64,000 nt of DNA from a bacterium (GTDB lineage: Bacteria > SAR324 > XYD2-FULL-50-16), in contig JAHJTV010000011.1 of NCBI GenBank assembly GCA_018829445.1, positions 55,433-119,432 on the forward strand, in the 5' to 3' direction. The notes under the pieces are model-generated. The model worked only from the letters and a program-made list of their open reading frames with translations. It did no database searches and was not told the origin of the DNA. The translations under genes were made by a program, and so were the position numbers. Position 1 is the first letter of the stretch, and each line of letters begins with the position of its first letter. Positions 55,461 through 64,000 of this stretch are shown in pieces.

Positions 55461-55782
55461 TGGATCAAGGCAGGGCAATCGCATGAAAACCCTTGCAAGC
55501 TCCCTTTTTTTCATCCAGTGGAAAATGGCAACCGATTTGTTCCCAATCTGTTTTTGTGCCATTCCCCGAAGGGGATAAACAATCAATAGCCCGGGGTCTG
55601 TGAGCCTGCGAACGCCAACCCGGGATAACTTCCTTCCTGGGGTGGCACTCATAAGTTCGCTGACCCCGGGCTTTTATTATTGAACCCCCGTTGGGGTTTC
55701 TTCTCAAAACTTCTTATTGAAAATAATTCAGACAACAGCTGTATTCATCGAAATTTTCATGCGATTGCCCTGTGGATCAAGG
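55461..55782. mobile_element. MITE copy 2 with 10-bp target duplication
   Basis: The element proper spans 55471-55772 (302 bp). Its ends CAGGGCAATCGCATGAAAA and TTTTCATGCGATTGCCCTG are perfect 19-bp inverted repeats. It is flanked by the identical 10-mer TGGATCAAGG on both sides (55461-55470 and 55773-55782). It is the same element as copy 1 at 18705 but lacks the 119-bp insert. An internal palindrome GAACCCCCGTTGGGGTTT and CCTGGGGT...ACCCCGGG structures are present. Short open frames inside are by-products of the repeat. Confidence 0.92.
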
Positions 55783-55862
55783 TAAGAGCGTTACCATGCT
55801 TCATACATTACCATAGGGCCCTAAACTAAAGCAGTGTTGGCGAAAATAATATATTCTAAGCT

Positions 55863-55886
55863 GTAGGGCGACCCTACGTGGTCGCC
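55863..55886. repeat. Overlapping palindromes (GTAGGG..CCCTAC / GGCGACC..GGTCGCC)
   Basis: GTAGGG-CGA-CCCTAC overlaps GGCGACC-CTACGT-GGTCGCC. This nested GC-rich palindrome is of the form frequently scattered as short extragenic repeats in bacterial genomes. It lies between MITE copy 2 and the LysR gene, an otherwise gene-free stretch (55783-56092). Confidence 0.5.
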
Positions 55887-56092
55887 TTTGAAGAGGGCAG
55901 GTGGAGGTGTAACCCTGCGTCCTGGATAATTGCTATTAAAACAGATGGATTGTATTGAATCAGGATTACTGAGCTTATAAGTACGATTAATTAAATTTAA
56001 TATTACTATCATTATTTTTTAACAATTGCCTTGCAAACAGTAATCTAACTGGATAGAGTATGAAAAAATTTCAGCTCAAATTAGGTCAGAAA

Positions 56093-57001
56093 ATGAATAT
56101 TACATTGAGACAATTAGAGATCTTTCTTGAACTTGCACGAAATCCGCACCTGGGCAGAGTGGCCGAATGTATCGGCTTAACACAATCTGCCGTATCCATG
56201 GCGATAAAGTCACTTGAAGAAATTCTGGATAAAAAGCTGTTTGATCGAATCAATAAGAAGCTGATTCTTAATGAATATGGACGACTTTTCTATAAAAAAG
56301 TAGATCCCATTGTTGCGCAATTAAGTGAGACCGAAAAGCTTTTTCAAGATGAACACTATTTCGGGGATCTTAAAATCGGGGTTAGTTCTTCAATTGCCAA
56401 TTATCTGATTCCACAGATTATTTACGGCTTCAAAGAGAAGTACAAAGGGGTTACCATGCACATGGAAACGGGTAATACACAGGAAGTTGTTTCCATGATT
56501 GAGAACGGTCAGGTGGATATGGGATTTGTCGAGGGTGAGTTTAACAGTGTGGATGTTATCAAAGATGTTCTGGGAGATGATGAGTTATTTATAGTTACAG
56601 GTGATCTGGATCTCGACAAAACTAAAGAGTACGATATCGAGGAACTCCTGGATAAAAAGTGGGTATTGCGGGAAAAAGGGTCAGGCACACGGGAAGTATT
56701 TCTACACCACCTGGGAGAGTATACCAAGCGTGTTAACGTGTTCATGGAGTTGGACCATGCAGGCGGGGTCAAATCAGTGCTTCACAATAAGGACACCCTC
56801 GCCTGTCTGTCACAATATTGCGTCAGGAAAGAGCTGGTAAGCGGTTTGCTCAACCGGCTCAAAGTCAAGAATATTCGCTTCACCCGATCTTTTTATACCG
56901 TCTGGCATCGCAATAAAATCCTGAGTCCGATTCTACTGGAATTCATCGAGATGGCCAAACACTACAAAAAGATTAGCACCTCAACTCTCAGAAATCTATA
57001 A
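56093..57001 (+). CDS. LysR-family transcriptional regulator
   Basis: This encodes 302 residues from MNITLRQLEIFLELAR; an in-frame ATG at 56060 adds 11 residues, but LysR proteins normally start here. The HTH is HLGRVAECIGLTQSAVSMAIKSLEEIL, followed by KKLFDRINKKLILNEYG. The effector domain starts at about 88 (GDLKIGVSSSIANYLIP). VLREKGSGTREVF is the conserved ligand-pocket block of the CysB/CbbR-like group. The target genes are not evident. Confidence 0.9.
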   Translation: MNITLRQLEIFLELARNPHLGRVAECIGLTQSAVSMAIKSLEEILDKKLFDRINKKLILNEYGRLFYKKVDPIVAQLSETEKLFQDEHYFGDLKIGVSSSIANYLIPQIIYGFKEKYKGVTMHMETGNTQEVVSMIENGQVDMGFVEGEFNSVDVIKDVLGDDELFIVTGDLDLDKTKEYDIEELLDKKWVLREKGSGTREVFLHHLGEYTKRVNVFMELDHAGGVKSVLHNKDTLACLSQYCVRKELVSGLLNRLKVKNIRFTRSFYTVWHRNKILSPILLEFIEMAKHYKKISTSTLRNL

Positions 57002-57078
57002 ATCAACGACAATATTTGCGCGCCATTGACTGGTACTCAATTTTGAGATTTCAGGAGGCGACAGCGATTGGAGTGCTA

Positions 57079-57300
57079 TCAAGTCGCATCCAAGATGGTC
57101 AATGCCCTGCCTCTTTCATTGGGAAACAGGTCTGCAGGTACAAAATCTCTACCCAGTTTTTTAAAAATCATATATCGGGCACAGTTGCCATGGTCATTTC
57201 TGCAGTATTTGTCCTGAAAAGATTTGGCGGTTGACGGTAATTTTGCGGTTGCGCAGTCAAACAGATCACATTTTTCAAAGCATTCACAGGTGTTTGTCAT
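57079..57300 (-). CDS. Small Cys-rich protein
   Basis: This encodes 73 residues. Cys residues lie in CECFEKCDLFDC (about 5-16), KYCRNDHGNCARYMIFKKLG (about 32-51) and no others. The pattern YCRxDxxxCARYMxxxxLGxxxVPxxLFPN is a conserved-looking block, seen in small bacterial proteins that may bind a metal or Fe-S cluster. The gene is convergent with the LysR gene. The function is unknown. Confidence 0.7.
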   Translation of the reverse strand: MTNTCECFEKCDLFDCATAKLPSTAKSFQDKYCRNDHGNCARYMIFKKLGRDFVPADLFPNERGRALTILDAT

Positions 57301-57724
57301 AATTATTGCTCTTTTAGTTAGTTACCAGACCACTCGTTACCTTGAAGATTACTGCAAGAAAACAATAACCCCCTCTTTTCTTAATCTCTGATAGCAATCC
57401 ATTTTTACTCTTCAGGTTATCTTTTGCTTAACAGGCAATCGGTCGAGATAAGGTAATACCCTTTTATAGGGTCTTATCTATCTTGCTGAAGATCGATGAA
57501 TTTCAAAAGATCATAAACGAGTAGAATTGAAAAAAAATCTCTTCGAATTTTCTGGGAGTGGCCCTCTGAAATAATAGGTTGTGCTGTACGTATTACTATA
57601 GGTTAAATGCAGGATGTCGTAATCAGCAGATTTATAGTTGCTGTGACCTTAGTCAAAGCTGACAATCCGATTTGGTGATGCCTTGTTTTAATGGTTTATT
57701 TTTATGAAGAAAAAGGTCAGATTT
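57301..57724. other. Intergenic region with a bulged hairpin
   Basis: No coding frame was found. GATAAG...ACCC and GGGTCTTATC (57447-57478) form a bulged hairpin around a 7-base loop. It lies downstream of the glutathione synthetase gene on the minus strand, but no T-run follows, so a terminator role is weakly supported. Confidence 0.3.
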
Positions 57725-59065
57725 TTATCGGACACACTGGCTATTCAGGCAGGCATATCCGGCACATACACCACCCTCATTCTGGTTCGCCGATTTGGTA
57801 CGCACCAGGTAACCAATATCTCTGTTAAAATTTATGATGCTGCCATCGTAGAAGCAAGTGGCATAACGACCGATTTCACTTACTGTTTTAACTTCCTCTG
57901 CTGTCTTATCCACCACCAGAATTGATGTCTCCCCCGGCGGTTTAATTCGTTCCATGAGAATATAGGCTTGTTTTTCAGCATTGTTAAATCCTTTCAAAGC
58001 GGCTACCATCTCCTCACCATACAGATTATTCCCACCTCCTTCCCGCTGTGGTTTTAAAACGTAATCATGTGGTGATTGCATGGCCAGATCGAAGGCAGTT
58101 TGTGAGTTCACCTTCTCATCCAATTCATATATGGCGGCGAAATTTTTTCTAATCTCTCGTGCCAGCTCCGCAGGCAGAAACTGCTCGATGATGCCGGGTT
58201 TAGCCAGAACCTGCTGGATTTTTTTAGCTCCTGCCAGTTGCATCCCCACCGAGGGGCACTTGATTGTGGATGATTTTTCGATCAATATCCGACCATTCCA
58301 AGCCTCATTTGTTGTATAGTCATTTGGAGTGTAAGCGGCTCGAAAATAGGTCAGAGCAATAACCCTGTTGTTGACAACCAGATGTCCTTTCCTGATGCAT
58401 CCATGTTCTGCAACTTCTTCCAACGTCATACGAATGGTTTGAATACCGTATTTGTCCAGCAGACGATATTCGATGCCCCGTTGGTCAAACAGGTTTTGTT
58501 CTTGAGACTGCACCACCATTAGCAGGTAAGTATTGGGGACATCATAGTAGGTTACGACCTCTCCCATTGCATCCACAACACCTTCCAGAGGGTCATTTTT
58601 CACCAGTTTACCTTGACAGTGCAACCGTTTCACCATGTACTGATGAAGCTGGTACACTTTCCCGGAAAGATAGGGAAAACTGTTCGAAATGGTGTTAAAT
58701 TCAACTTGCTTTGGAATCAACAACCCCGAATTGTTATCATCCGTTAATAGAAAATCATTGCGGGATATCTGTAAGTGATGAGATGTATCCGTTTCAGACA
58801 GAAGATCCAGCAGTTTTTTTATGAAAAGGTCTGTCTTAGCCACTGCTTTAAGATGTTCTTGAAGAAAATCCCTGTTGTTTCCCACTTTCACCATTAATTC
58901 ATTATACACTGGCGTAAGGGCAACAATGGAATCCAATACCTCTTCAGGGATTTGAAACGGGCTCAAACAGATGGGGGCGTGTGTCAGTACAAACTGGGAG
59001 TTGTATTTCACTATTCCGTTAGTGAAACAGTAATCGACTGCTTCCAGGATTATTTCTTTCATCAT
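57725..59065 (-). CDS. Eukaryotic-type glutathione synthetase
   Basis: This encodes 446 residues, close to eukaryotic glutathione synthetase (about 470). The diagnostic ATP-grasp stretch KPQREGGGNNLYGEEMVAAL (about 338-357) is followed by YILMERIKPPGETSIL, the ...SEIGRYATCFYDG strand, and LVRTKSANQNEGGVCAGYA at the end. The small N-terminal domain has VDYCFTNGIVKY and FVLTHAPICLSPF. It ligates gamma-glutamylcysteine with glycine. No glutamate-cysteine ligase is in the window. The type is unlike bacterial GshB and suggests lateral transfer. Confidence 0.9.
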   Translation of the reverse strand: MMKEIILEAVDYCFTNGIVKYNSQFVLTHAPICLSPFQIPEEVLDSIVALTPVYNELMVKVGNNRDFLQEHLKAVAKTDLFIKKLLDLLSETDTSHHLQISRNDFLLTDDNNSGLLIPKQVEFNTISNSFPYLSGKVYQLHQYMVKRLHCQGKLVKNDPLEGVVDAMGEVVTYYDVPNTYLLMVVQSQEQNLFDQRGIEYRLLDKYGIQTIRMTLEEVAEHGCIRKGHLVVNNRVIALTYFRAAYTPNDYTTNEAWNGRILIEKSSTIKCPSVGMQLAGAKKIQQVLAKPGIIEQFLPAELAREIRKNFAAIYELDEKVNSQTAFDLAMQSPHDYVLKPQREGGGNNLYGEEMVAALKGFNNAEKQAYILMERIKPPGETSILVVDKTAEEVKTVSEIGRYATCFYDGSIINFNRDIGYLVRTKSANQNEGGVCAGYACLNSQCVR

Positions 59066-59134
59066 TGTATTGTAAGGTTGATTGATACGATTTCTTCGAT
59101 CAAATGATCAGTGGAGTATTATCGGTGGTCTTTT

Positions 59135-60517
59135 CTAAGTAAAACCGATTTTATTAAAACTGTCCTCTTTTTTTATTTTTTGTTTTTTGAAAATTCTCTC
59201 AGATTCATCAGGTTGTTGAATGGGAAGAGTAAAATGTGTCGTAACACCATCTTCCGGGTTCTTCTCTATCCATATCTTACCGTGATGATCTTCAACGATT
59301 AGTTTACAGATGGCGAGGCCGATACCTTTCCCGCCAGCGCCGTCTCTGGTGAGACTGCTCTGGGTAAATTTTTCAAATACCATTTCCAATTCGTTTTCAG
59401 GAATTCCAATCCCCTGATCGGAAACGGACACTTTAACAAGGTTGTTTTCGGAGACTTTTGTCTCAATTTCCGGATAATTTAAAGTTATGTTAACCCGGCT
59501 GCCGTTAGGTGAAAACTTAATTGCATTTGAGAGGATATGCTTCAGGACTTTTAACAACCACTCCTGATCACACTCAATTGCTATTTGCCGTTCTATATTT
59601 TTATCCAGATTCAGTGTGATTTTTTTCTCCTGCTGCAGCTGCAAACAGTGGTTAATTGCTATGTTAAATAATTCCGAAAGGTTTTGCTTGCTCAGGTAAT
59701 ATATAGCCTGCCTGCTTTCCAAAATAGAAAGATCGAACAGGTTTGTAATAAACAGGAACAGATTCTGACTGGATTCATTAATATTGTGGAAGTACTTGGA
59801 TAGATTTTTAATAAAATCATCATCCGTTTCCGCCAGTAATTTTTCCGTTTTTTCCAGGCCCAGTCGGGAAAAACTGTTTATGTGGTGAATGGGGGTTCGA
59901 AACTCATGACTCATATTTTGCAGAAAAGCATCTTTAACCTGGTTTGCTTTTTCTGCTTGTATCAACGCCTCTTTTAACTCCACAGATCGCAGTTTAACCA
60001 TCTCTTCCAGGTGTTCCTGATACAGTTCACGGTTCTGGGCAGTTTTATGCCGCTCCGAAATGTCAATCTGAAAACAGACAACGGAAGGATGATCTCCCCC
60101 CTTAAATGACATGGACCGTAGTTCAACCCATTTGACCTGGCTTTTCCCACAAATGATTCTATAAATACAAGGGGGCAAAGGAGAATCACTTTTCAATTGC
60201 GTGTCAAAGTGCATCTTAACAACATCGCGATCCTCTTCATATATCAGAGACAAATATGGATTAACCTTTATCTGATTGCCGGTTAAAGCATAAATCCTCT
60301 CGGTTTCTTTGTTCAGATCAATGATATGTTCCCCTCTGAATACGAAAACAGCGACAGGAGCATCTTGAAAACTTTGACAATAAAACCTGCCGGAATCCCC
60401 TTCAACTTCATTGCATTTGGAGATCCCATCAAGCCTCTGTTTTAATACCCTAACCTGTTCTCGCAGGTTCACCAATTCATTGAGGGGGTCTTCCCTCGTT
60501 TTATCCCTCATACTCAT
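59135..60517 (-). CDS. Cytosolic PAS sensor histidine kinase
   Basis: This encodes 460 residues with no membrane segment. A short coiled coil (about 10-35) precedes a PAS/PAC unit (about 45-172), a second coiled coil (about 172-200), the phospho-acceptor box QNMSHEFRTPIHHINS (His near 204), and a HATPase with LLKVLKHILSNAIKFSPNG, VSDQGIGIPE and GKGIGLAICKLIVEDHHGK. No response regulator is adjacent. It is divergent from nothing and follows the AlkA gene on the same strand by about 290 bases. Confidence 0.92.
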   Translation of the reverse strand: MSMRDKTREDPLNELVNLREQVRVLKQRLDGISKCNEVEGDSGRFYCQSFQDAPVAVFVFRGEHIIDLNKETERIYALTGNQIKVNPYLSLIYEEDRDVVKMHFDTQLKSDSPLPPCIYRIICGKSQVKWVELRSMSFKGGDHPSVVCFQIDISERHKTAQNRELYQEHLEEMVKLRSVELKEALIQAEKANQVKDAFLQNMSHEFRTPIHHINSFSRLGLEKTEKLLAETDDDFIKNLSKYFHNINESSQNLFLFITNLFDLSILESRQAIYYLSKQNLSELFNIAINHCLQLQQEKKITLNLDKNIERQIAIECDQEWLLKVLKHILSNAIKFSPNGSRVNITLNYPEIETKVSENNLVKVSVSDQGIGIPENELEMVFEKFTQSSLTRDGAGGKGIGLAICKLIVEDHHGKIWIEKNPEDGVTTHFTLPIQQPDESERIFKKQKIKKEDSFNKIGFT

Positions 60518-60806
60518 TGCAGTTTTATTGGTATAATCTTCGTTTCCAACATAAAAAACCTATGGTTAATCTCCTTAAAACTACTGTCCAGTTCCGGATA
60601 GACTTATTCCATATTAGTCCTAACAAAAAAAAAAGACAAGAAACCCAAAAAAAACTGAATAACTAGGTGTTAAACAATGGAATTCCAATCCTGCTCAGTT
60701 CCCAGGTCTTCCATAAGATTACCTGAACAAAAACATCGATTTCTCAAACAGCGCATTTTTGTTTCCCTGCAATCTTTCCATTATCAACTGAGTATAACAC
60801 CGTCCA

Positions 60807-61481
60807 TTACAAATCAAACTGAACCTGAATATTGTTACTTTTAATGTAACGATGCCACATAATGATAGTAAAAATTGATCGATAGGGTTTTAACTTTTCT
60901 GTTTTACGAAGAATGTCCTCTTTTGAGTCTGTCTCTTTGATAATCTTTGCCTGAACCATCGATTTTATTAAAGCCAGGTCACCGATTGGGAAAATATCCA
61001 GCTTATGCAGACAGCTCAGTAAATAAATATCAACCGTCCAATTGCCGATTCCCTTTATTTTGAGGAGCTTTTTTCTGATGGTGCCGGCATCCTCCGATTT
61101 CAGTTGCTCCAGATTCAGTCTATCATTGGCAACTTCATCAGCCAGCCCTTCAACATAGGTTTTCTTCTGTCTACTGAAACCACAGGTTTTAAAATCATCA
61201 TCTGACATTTTTTGTATGTTTTCCGGAGTGATATCCACCAGTTTCTCTTTGAGTTTCTGAAAGGTCGAAAACGCAGAAGCGAGCGATACCTGTTGCTCCA
61301 GGATGATCATCACAAGACTTTGGAATTCCGGATTCCGATGCCAAAAGGGTGGATAACCAAACTCAATAAGAATCTGTTTTATCCGCTTATCCTTGGCGGC
61401 CAGCAGATCGCAGAGATCATTCAAATCCTCTTTTCCAAAGGTGTCAGCTGAATTGTCACCAATTCTACGACTTAGTATCAT
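60807..61481 (-). CDS. alkA: DNA-3-methyladenine glycosylase II-like (HhH-GPD)
   Basis: This encodes 224 residues. GGGAG precedes the ATG. The HhH-GPD domain has LEQQVSLASAFSTFQKLKEK, GFSRQKKTYVEGLADEV, the helix-hairpin-helix LLKIKGIGNWTVDIYLL and the catalytic Asp near 167 in FPIGDLAL. It removes alkylated purines from DNA. It lacks the extra N-terminal domain of E. coli AlkA, matching the short bacterial form. Confidence 0.9.
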   Translation of the reverse strand: MILSRRIGDNSADTFGKEDLNDLCDLLAAKDKRIKQILIEFGYPPFWHRNPEFQSLVMIILEQQVSLASAFSTFQKLKEKLVDITPENIQKMSDDDFKTCGFSRQKKTYVEGLADEVANDRLNLEQLKSEDAGTIRKKLLKIKGIGNWTVDIYLLSCLHKLDIFPIGDLALIKSMVQAKIIKETDSKEDILRKTEKLKPYRSIFTIIMWHRYIKSNNIQVQFDL

Positions 61482-61678
61482 TTATAAGGCTCCCGCGCGA
61501 TCCATTTAAATACAAGAAGTTAAATTAGACAGCTATTTGTACAATGTGGAAGCTATGTCGTGCAAGCACCTTTCCTGTAGATCGTTCACCTCCATTGAGG
61601 CTTTGTCATTTTGATTATCAGACGTCCATTGGAGCAGCAGGCTATTATCATTAATACCGACCGTTTATAATGATAAAT

Positions 61679-62507
61679 TCAAGTTCTATCATTCATAATT
61701 GTTTCCTCTTCTTCGTCCAAGTATCTTTCCGGCTGATCATCAGAATCGGTGCCTTTTTTCAGGGAGTGATACACCTGCTGCAGAATATGATCGGAAGCAA
61801 TCTGGCGGAAGTCCGTGTCACTCATTAACCGGGTGAAGTCTCCTCGTTTCCTTCCATCCGATCAATCACCAATCCTTCAAACGCCTTTTCAAACACATGT
61901 CAGAAGTTCTCCAGGGTATTGACGGACGCGGCTTGTCGCAAGGAATCATCGGCAGACGCTTCCTCCTGAATCTGATAAAAAAAGAGCTGGTCGGCCTGGG
62001 TAAATCCCGTTCCAAAACGTTCATTAGGAATGTTAATCAATTCAGAAAGATGGATGAGATCATCTTCACTATTTCCAGTTCCCACGTCACCAGGCCCTTT
62101 CAGCGGGTTAACCTTCCCTTCGTTCAAATCTATTCTGCCCTCACTTATTTTCTGCAGCCGATAATACTGCAGCTCAACTTCATCCTCCACCATGTATCCT
62201 TCTCCCGAAGTGCGTCGTGGCAATTTCAGAAGCAGGAATCTCAGGTAGGTATAAAGCTTTTCCAAATCGGAATCCTGGCAGGGGATTACCTGGGAGAGAA
62301 AACCATAGAGATTTCTGAAACTCACCAGCAGACTCTTGAACGATTCCTGCTCTCCCTCTGCTCCCAATGCCCTGAACCGTTCAAAACCGGCCTGTTCAGA
62401 ATGCCGTCCATTTTAAAGTGATCAAACACCGACTCCTTTCGTTTGGGCAGGAAGTAAATACTGCAGAAATCCTCCACCTCGTTTTCGGATTCAGGTAATA
62501 TCCTCAT
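61679..62507 (-). pseudogene. hsdR C-terminal relic (type I restriction subunit R)
   Basis: Three frame pieces together give about 270 residues of the HsdR C-terminus. The first (62507 to about 62383) reads ESENEVEDFCSIYFLPKRKE. The second (to 61900) reads SLLVSFRNLYGFLSQVIPCQ, LEKLYTYLRFLLLKLPRRTS, EVELQYYRLQKISEGRIDL and RFGTGFTQADQLFFYQIQEE. The third, after a TGA in place of an Arg codon, reads HVFEKAFEGLVIDRMEGNEE and, after another shift near 61843, TRLMSDTDFRQIASDHILQQ. No 5' part of hsdR, hsdM or hsdS is present. Confidence 0.85.
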
Positions 62508-62576
62508 TGGGTGATTTTGAGGTGAAGGTGGGTCAAAATTATTGGCCGTTTTTGGGTCATTATAACTGTCCATTAA

Positions 62577-63310
62577 CACTGGGCGGGTTGGGATGATGAA
62601 CGCTATAACGCTGCTCGGATAACTGAAGAATTAAATGGGGAATCAGGGAGACCCGGAAAGATCCCGCCGCCGGTAACAAAAGAACAGGCAGAACAGGCGC
62701 TGAAAATGCCGATCCGGGAAAGCTGGTTAAAAACCTATCCCCCTGGTCAGAAACCAAGAAAAGGCGGCCGGATCTACGACGGAAAATCCAAAGGACTCTG
62801 CCCTGCAGCCAGGGAAATCCTCCTGAATCGTTTCTCGATCTGCAACACATTGTACCGGGAAAAACAATAGCCACCAATGAAGTATTAAGAGTCGGAGAAG
62901 CCCCGGACAGCAGATATCAGGTTAGTTCTCAAGCCAAACGGACGATCCCCCAACAGGTTGCCGCGTCCACACAGACACCTCAACCCGTTCAGGATGTAAA
63001 CAAGGAGGTCAAAGAACTCCGCGCAATCATAGCCGAATTAAAAGCAGAAATAATCGAATGTCGGGAAGATAAGAGGTTCTTACAAGAAATGCTTGAGCAA
63101 CAACTGGCAGAAAAAAACAGGATAATTGAGGAATTAAATCTTCAACTCGACAGAAAATCGGAAAAGATCGATCAACTGGAATATCAGGTCGGAGATCTCC
63201 ACGAAAAACATGAGGGACTATTGGAGTTCATGGCAACCAAAAAAAGAGAACTTCTTTATAAAACCGAAGATAAGAGAACCCCAACAACCAAAAAGCCCCA
63301 CACCGACTAA
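62577..63310 (+). pseudogene. Frameshifted gene with C-terminal coiled coil
   Basis: Two plus-strand frames join. The first (62577 to TAG at 62868) has no good start and contains HWAGWDDERYNAARITEELN and KGGRIYDGKSKGLCPAAREI. The second continues to 63310 with TIATNEVLRVGEAPDSRYQV, then a long heptad-like coiled coil (KEVKELRAIIAELKAEIIEC, QLAEKNRIIEELNLQLDRKS, DQLEYQVGDLHEKHEGLLEF). Loss of one base near 62820-62870 would explain the break. The family is not recognised. It adjoins the hsdR relic, in a decaying region. Confidence 0.5.
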
Positions 63311-64000
63311 ATCGAATATGCCCTCCTTGGCTCTCGTCGAACCAAAACCAAATGCGAAACTGATCAACCTGACCACACTTCTATAGACTGCAAAATCCTT
63401 TGGTTATTCTTCATTTCTTTTCTTAATTTCAAACACCTGCATTTTAACCCCTTGTAAATCCGAACATTCCACCCACACTGATTCTTTTATTGGAGATGAT
63501 TCTGAACTAACGTTTCATCGAAGAATATAATCCAGCTAAGATTCCCCGGAAGAAACCTCCTTTTTGTCACAAAAATGAGAACTCCCAGCCCCCACCATCC
63601 ACAAACCTACCAGCACGAACCCTCCGTGTCGCCAAAATCCTTACAAGATTATTTATCGTAAAAACAAAATTACCGATTCAATACCCAACACACCAATTCA
63701 TTTGAATTCTTTAAATCTTTACTGTAAAAACATGGTTAATTAACCAACTCATTTATTTTTTCCAAATTGATCATACTGAGTACCTGGCTTCAAATTCTCA
63801 TTCCAGAAGCCCGACAACAACCTCCGAAAAACTCAAATATGATCATATTTAAGAATTTTTTATCTGATTATTTATAATTCACAGCCCTTTGTAGAAGCCT
63901 CCAAGGTAAAGGAGGAGTGTGTGCGGCTGTATAGATTAAGTTGATAAATAGTGACCGCAAATTAAAGCGTCGATTAAAGCGATACTGGAATTCTGATAAA
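63311..64000. other. Gene-free AT-rich right end
   Basis: About 690 bases with no convincing ORF, RNA gene or repeat. It may contain the upstream region of a gene that begins beyond the window. Confidence 0.4.

Noticed and set aside
55422..55707. Minus-strand ORFs in MITE copy 2
   Set aside because: Same repeat-derived frames as in copy 1; no ribosome binding site or protein-like conservation beyond the DNA repeat.
61897..62421. Plus-strand 174-residue ORF
   Set aside because: It is the antisense of the hsdR relic, whose minus-strand reading has clear HsdR homology.
62560..62877. Minus-strand 105-residue ORF
   Set aside because: The opposite strand reads as a more protein-like sequence leading into a coiled coil; this frame has low-complexity hydrophobic content only.
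1..64000. CRISPR arrays, tRNA or rRNA genes
   Set aside because: No regularly spaced repeat series, tRNA T-arm-like block or rRNA sequence was recognised; a dedicated covariance search could still find a missed tRNA.

Overview
The window is from a Gram-negative bacterium of roughly 40-45 % GC. Evidence for an outer membrane is an RND/LolA-like/beta-barrel export operon, lipoprotein and signal-peptide motifs and a class A penicillin-binding protein. A four-subunit pyruvate:ferredoxin oxidoreductase suggests anaerobic or facultative metabolism. A Desulfobacterota-, SAR324- or spirochaete-like host is plausible, but no rRNA or other taxonomic marker is present and I do not commit to a lineage. 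No rRNA, tRNA, CRISPR array or prophage was seen.

Layout. 1-4.1 kb: an unknown gene cut by the left edge, a small lipoprotein, and a LysR regulator divergent from an MFS exporter. 4.1-10.1 kb: a minus-strand operon (membrane protein, winged-helix regulator, MMPL/RND transporter, LolA-like periplasmic protein, acidic outer-membrane barrel), probably an envelope export system. 10.5-13.3 kb: a periplasmic binding protein with a membrane PAS histidine kinase. 13.4-17.4 kb: a decayed transporter, a TetR regulator and porGDAB. 17.5-25.7 kb: two acyltransferases, a zinc-ribbon protein, signal peptidase I, a YchF-type GTPase and a bifunctional PBP, interrupted by a MITE. 25.7-28.9 kb: two paralogous ~70-residue proteins, one behind a good sigma-54-like site, then a secreted protein and a YheT-type hydrolase. 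28.9-34.6 kb: ClC-CBS-RCK channel plus a deoxyhypusine-synthase-like protein, a RAYT transposase with a DnaA-like tail, aspartate-semialdehyde dehydrogenase and a cold-shock protein. 35.1-42.1 kb: FGGY kinase, TetR, alkyl-DHAP-synthase-like flavoprotein, GlpD and another TetR. 42.4-55.3 kb: a nucleoside island (thymidine kinase; BMP-type ABC transporter with adenosine deaminase inside the operon; convergent punA-deoC-deoA-sugar isomerase-like-serB operon). 55.3-61.5 kb: a second MITE, a LysR regulator, a Cys-rich small protein, a eukaryotic-type glutathione synthetase, a cytosolic PAS kinase and an AlkA-type glycosylase. 61.7-64 kb: debris consisting of an hsdR 3' relic and a frameshifted coiled-coil gene.

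How the genes work together. The clearest unit is the nucleoside island: uptake (BMP protein, two-domain ATPase, two permeases), deamination of adenosine, phosphorolysis of purine and pyrimidine nucleosides, and aldol cleavage of deoxyribose-5-phosphate, with thymidine kinase for direct salvage. The FGGY kinase/flavoprotein/GlpD group points to glycerol, glycerol-ether or related polyol metabolism. The most notable structural finding is a pair of MITEs with matching terminal inverted repeats, each flanked by its own perfect 10-bp target duplication; one carries a 119-bp insertion holding two short GAAC...GTTC hairpins.
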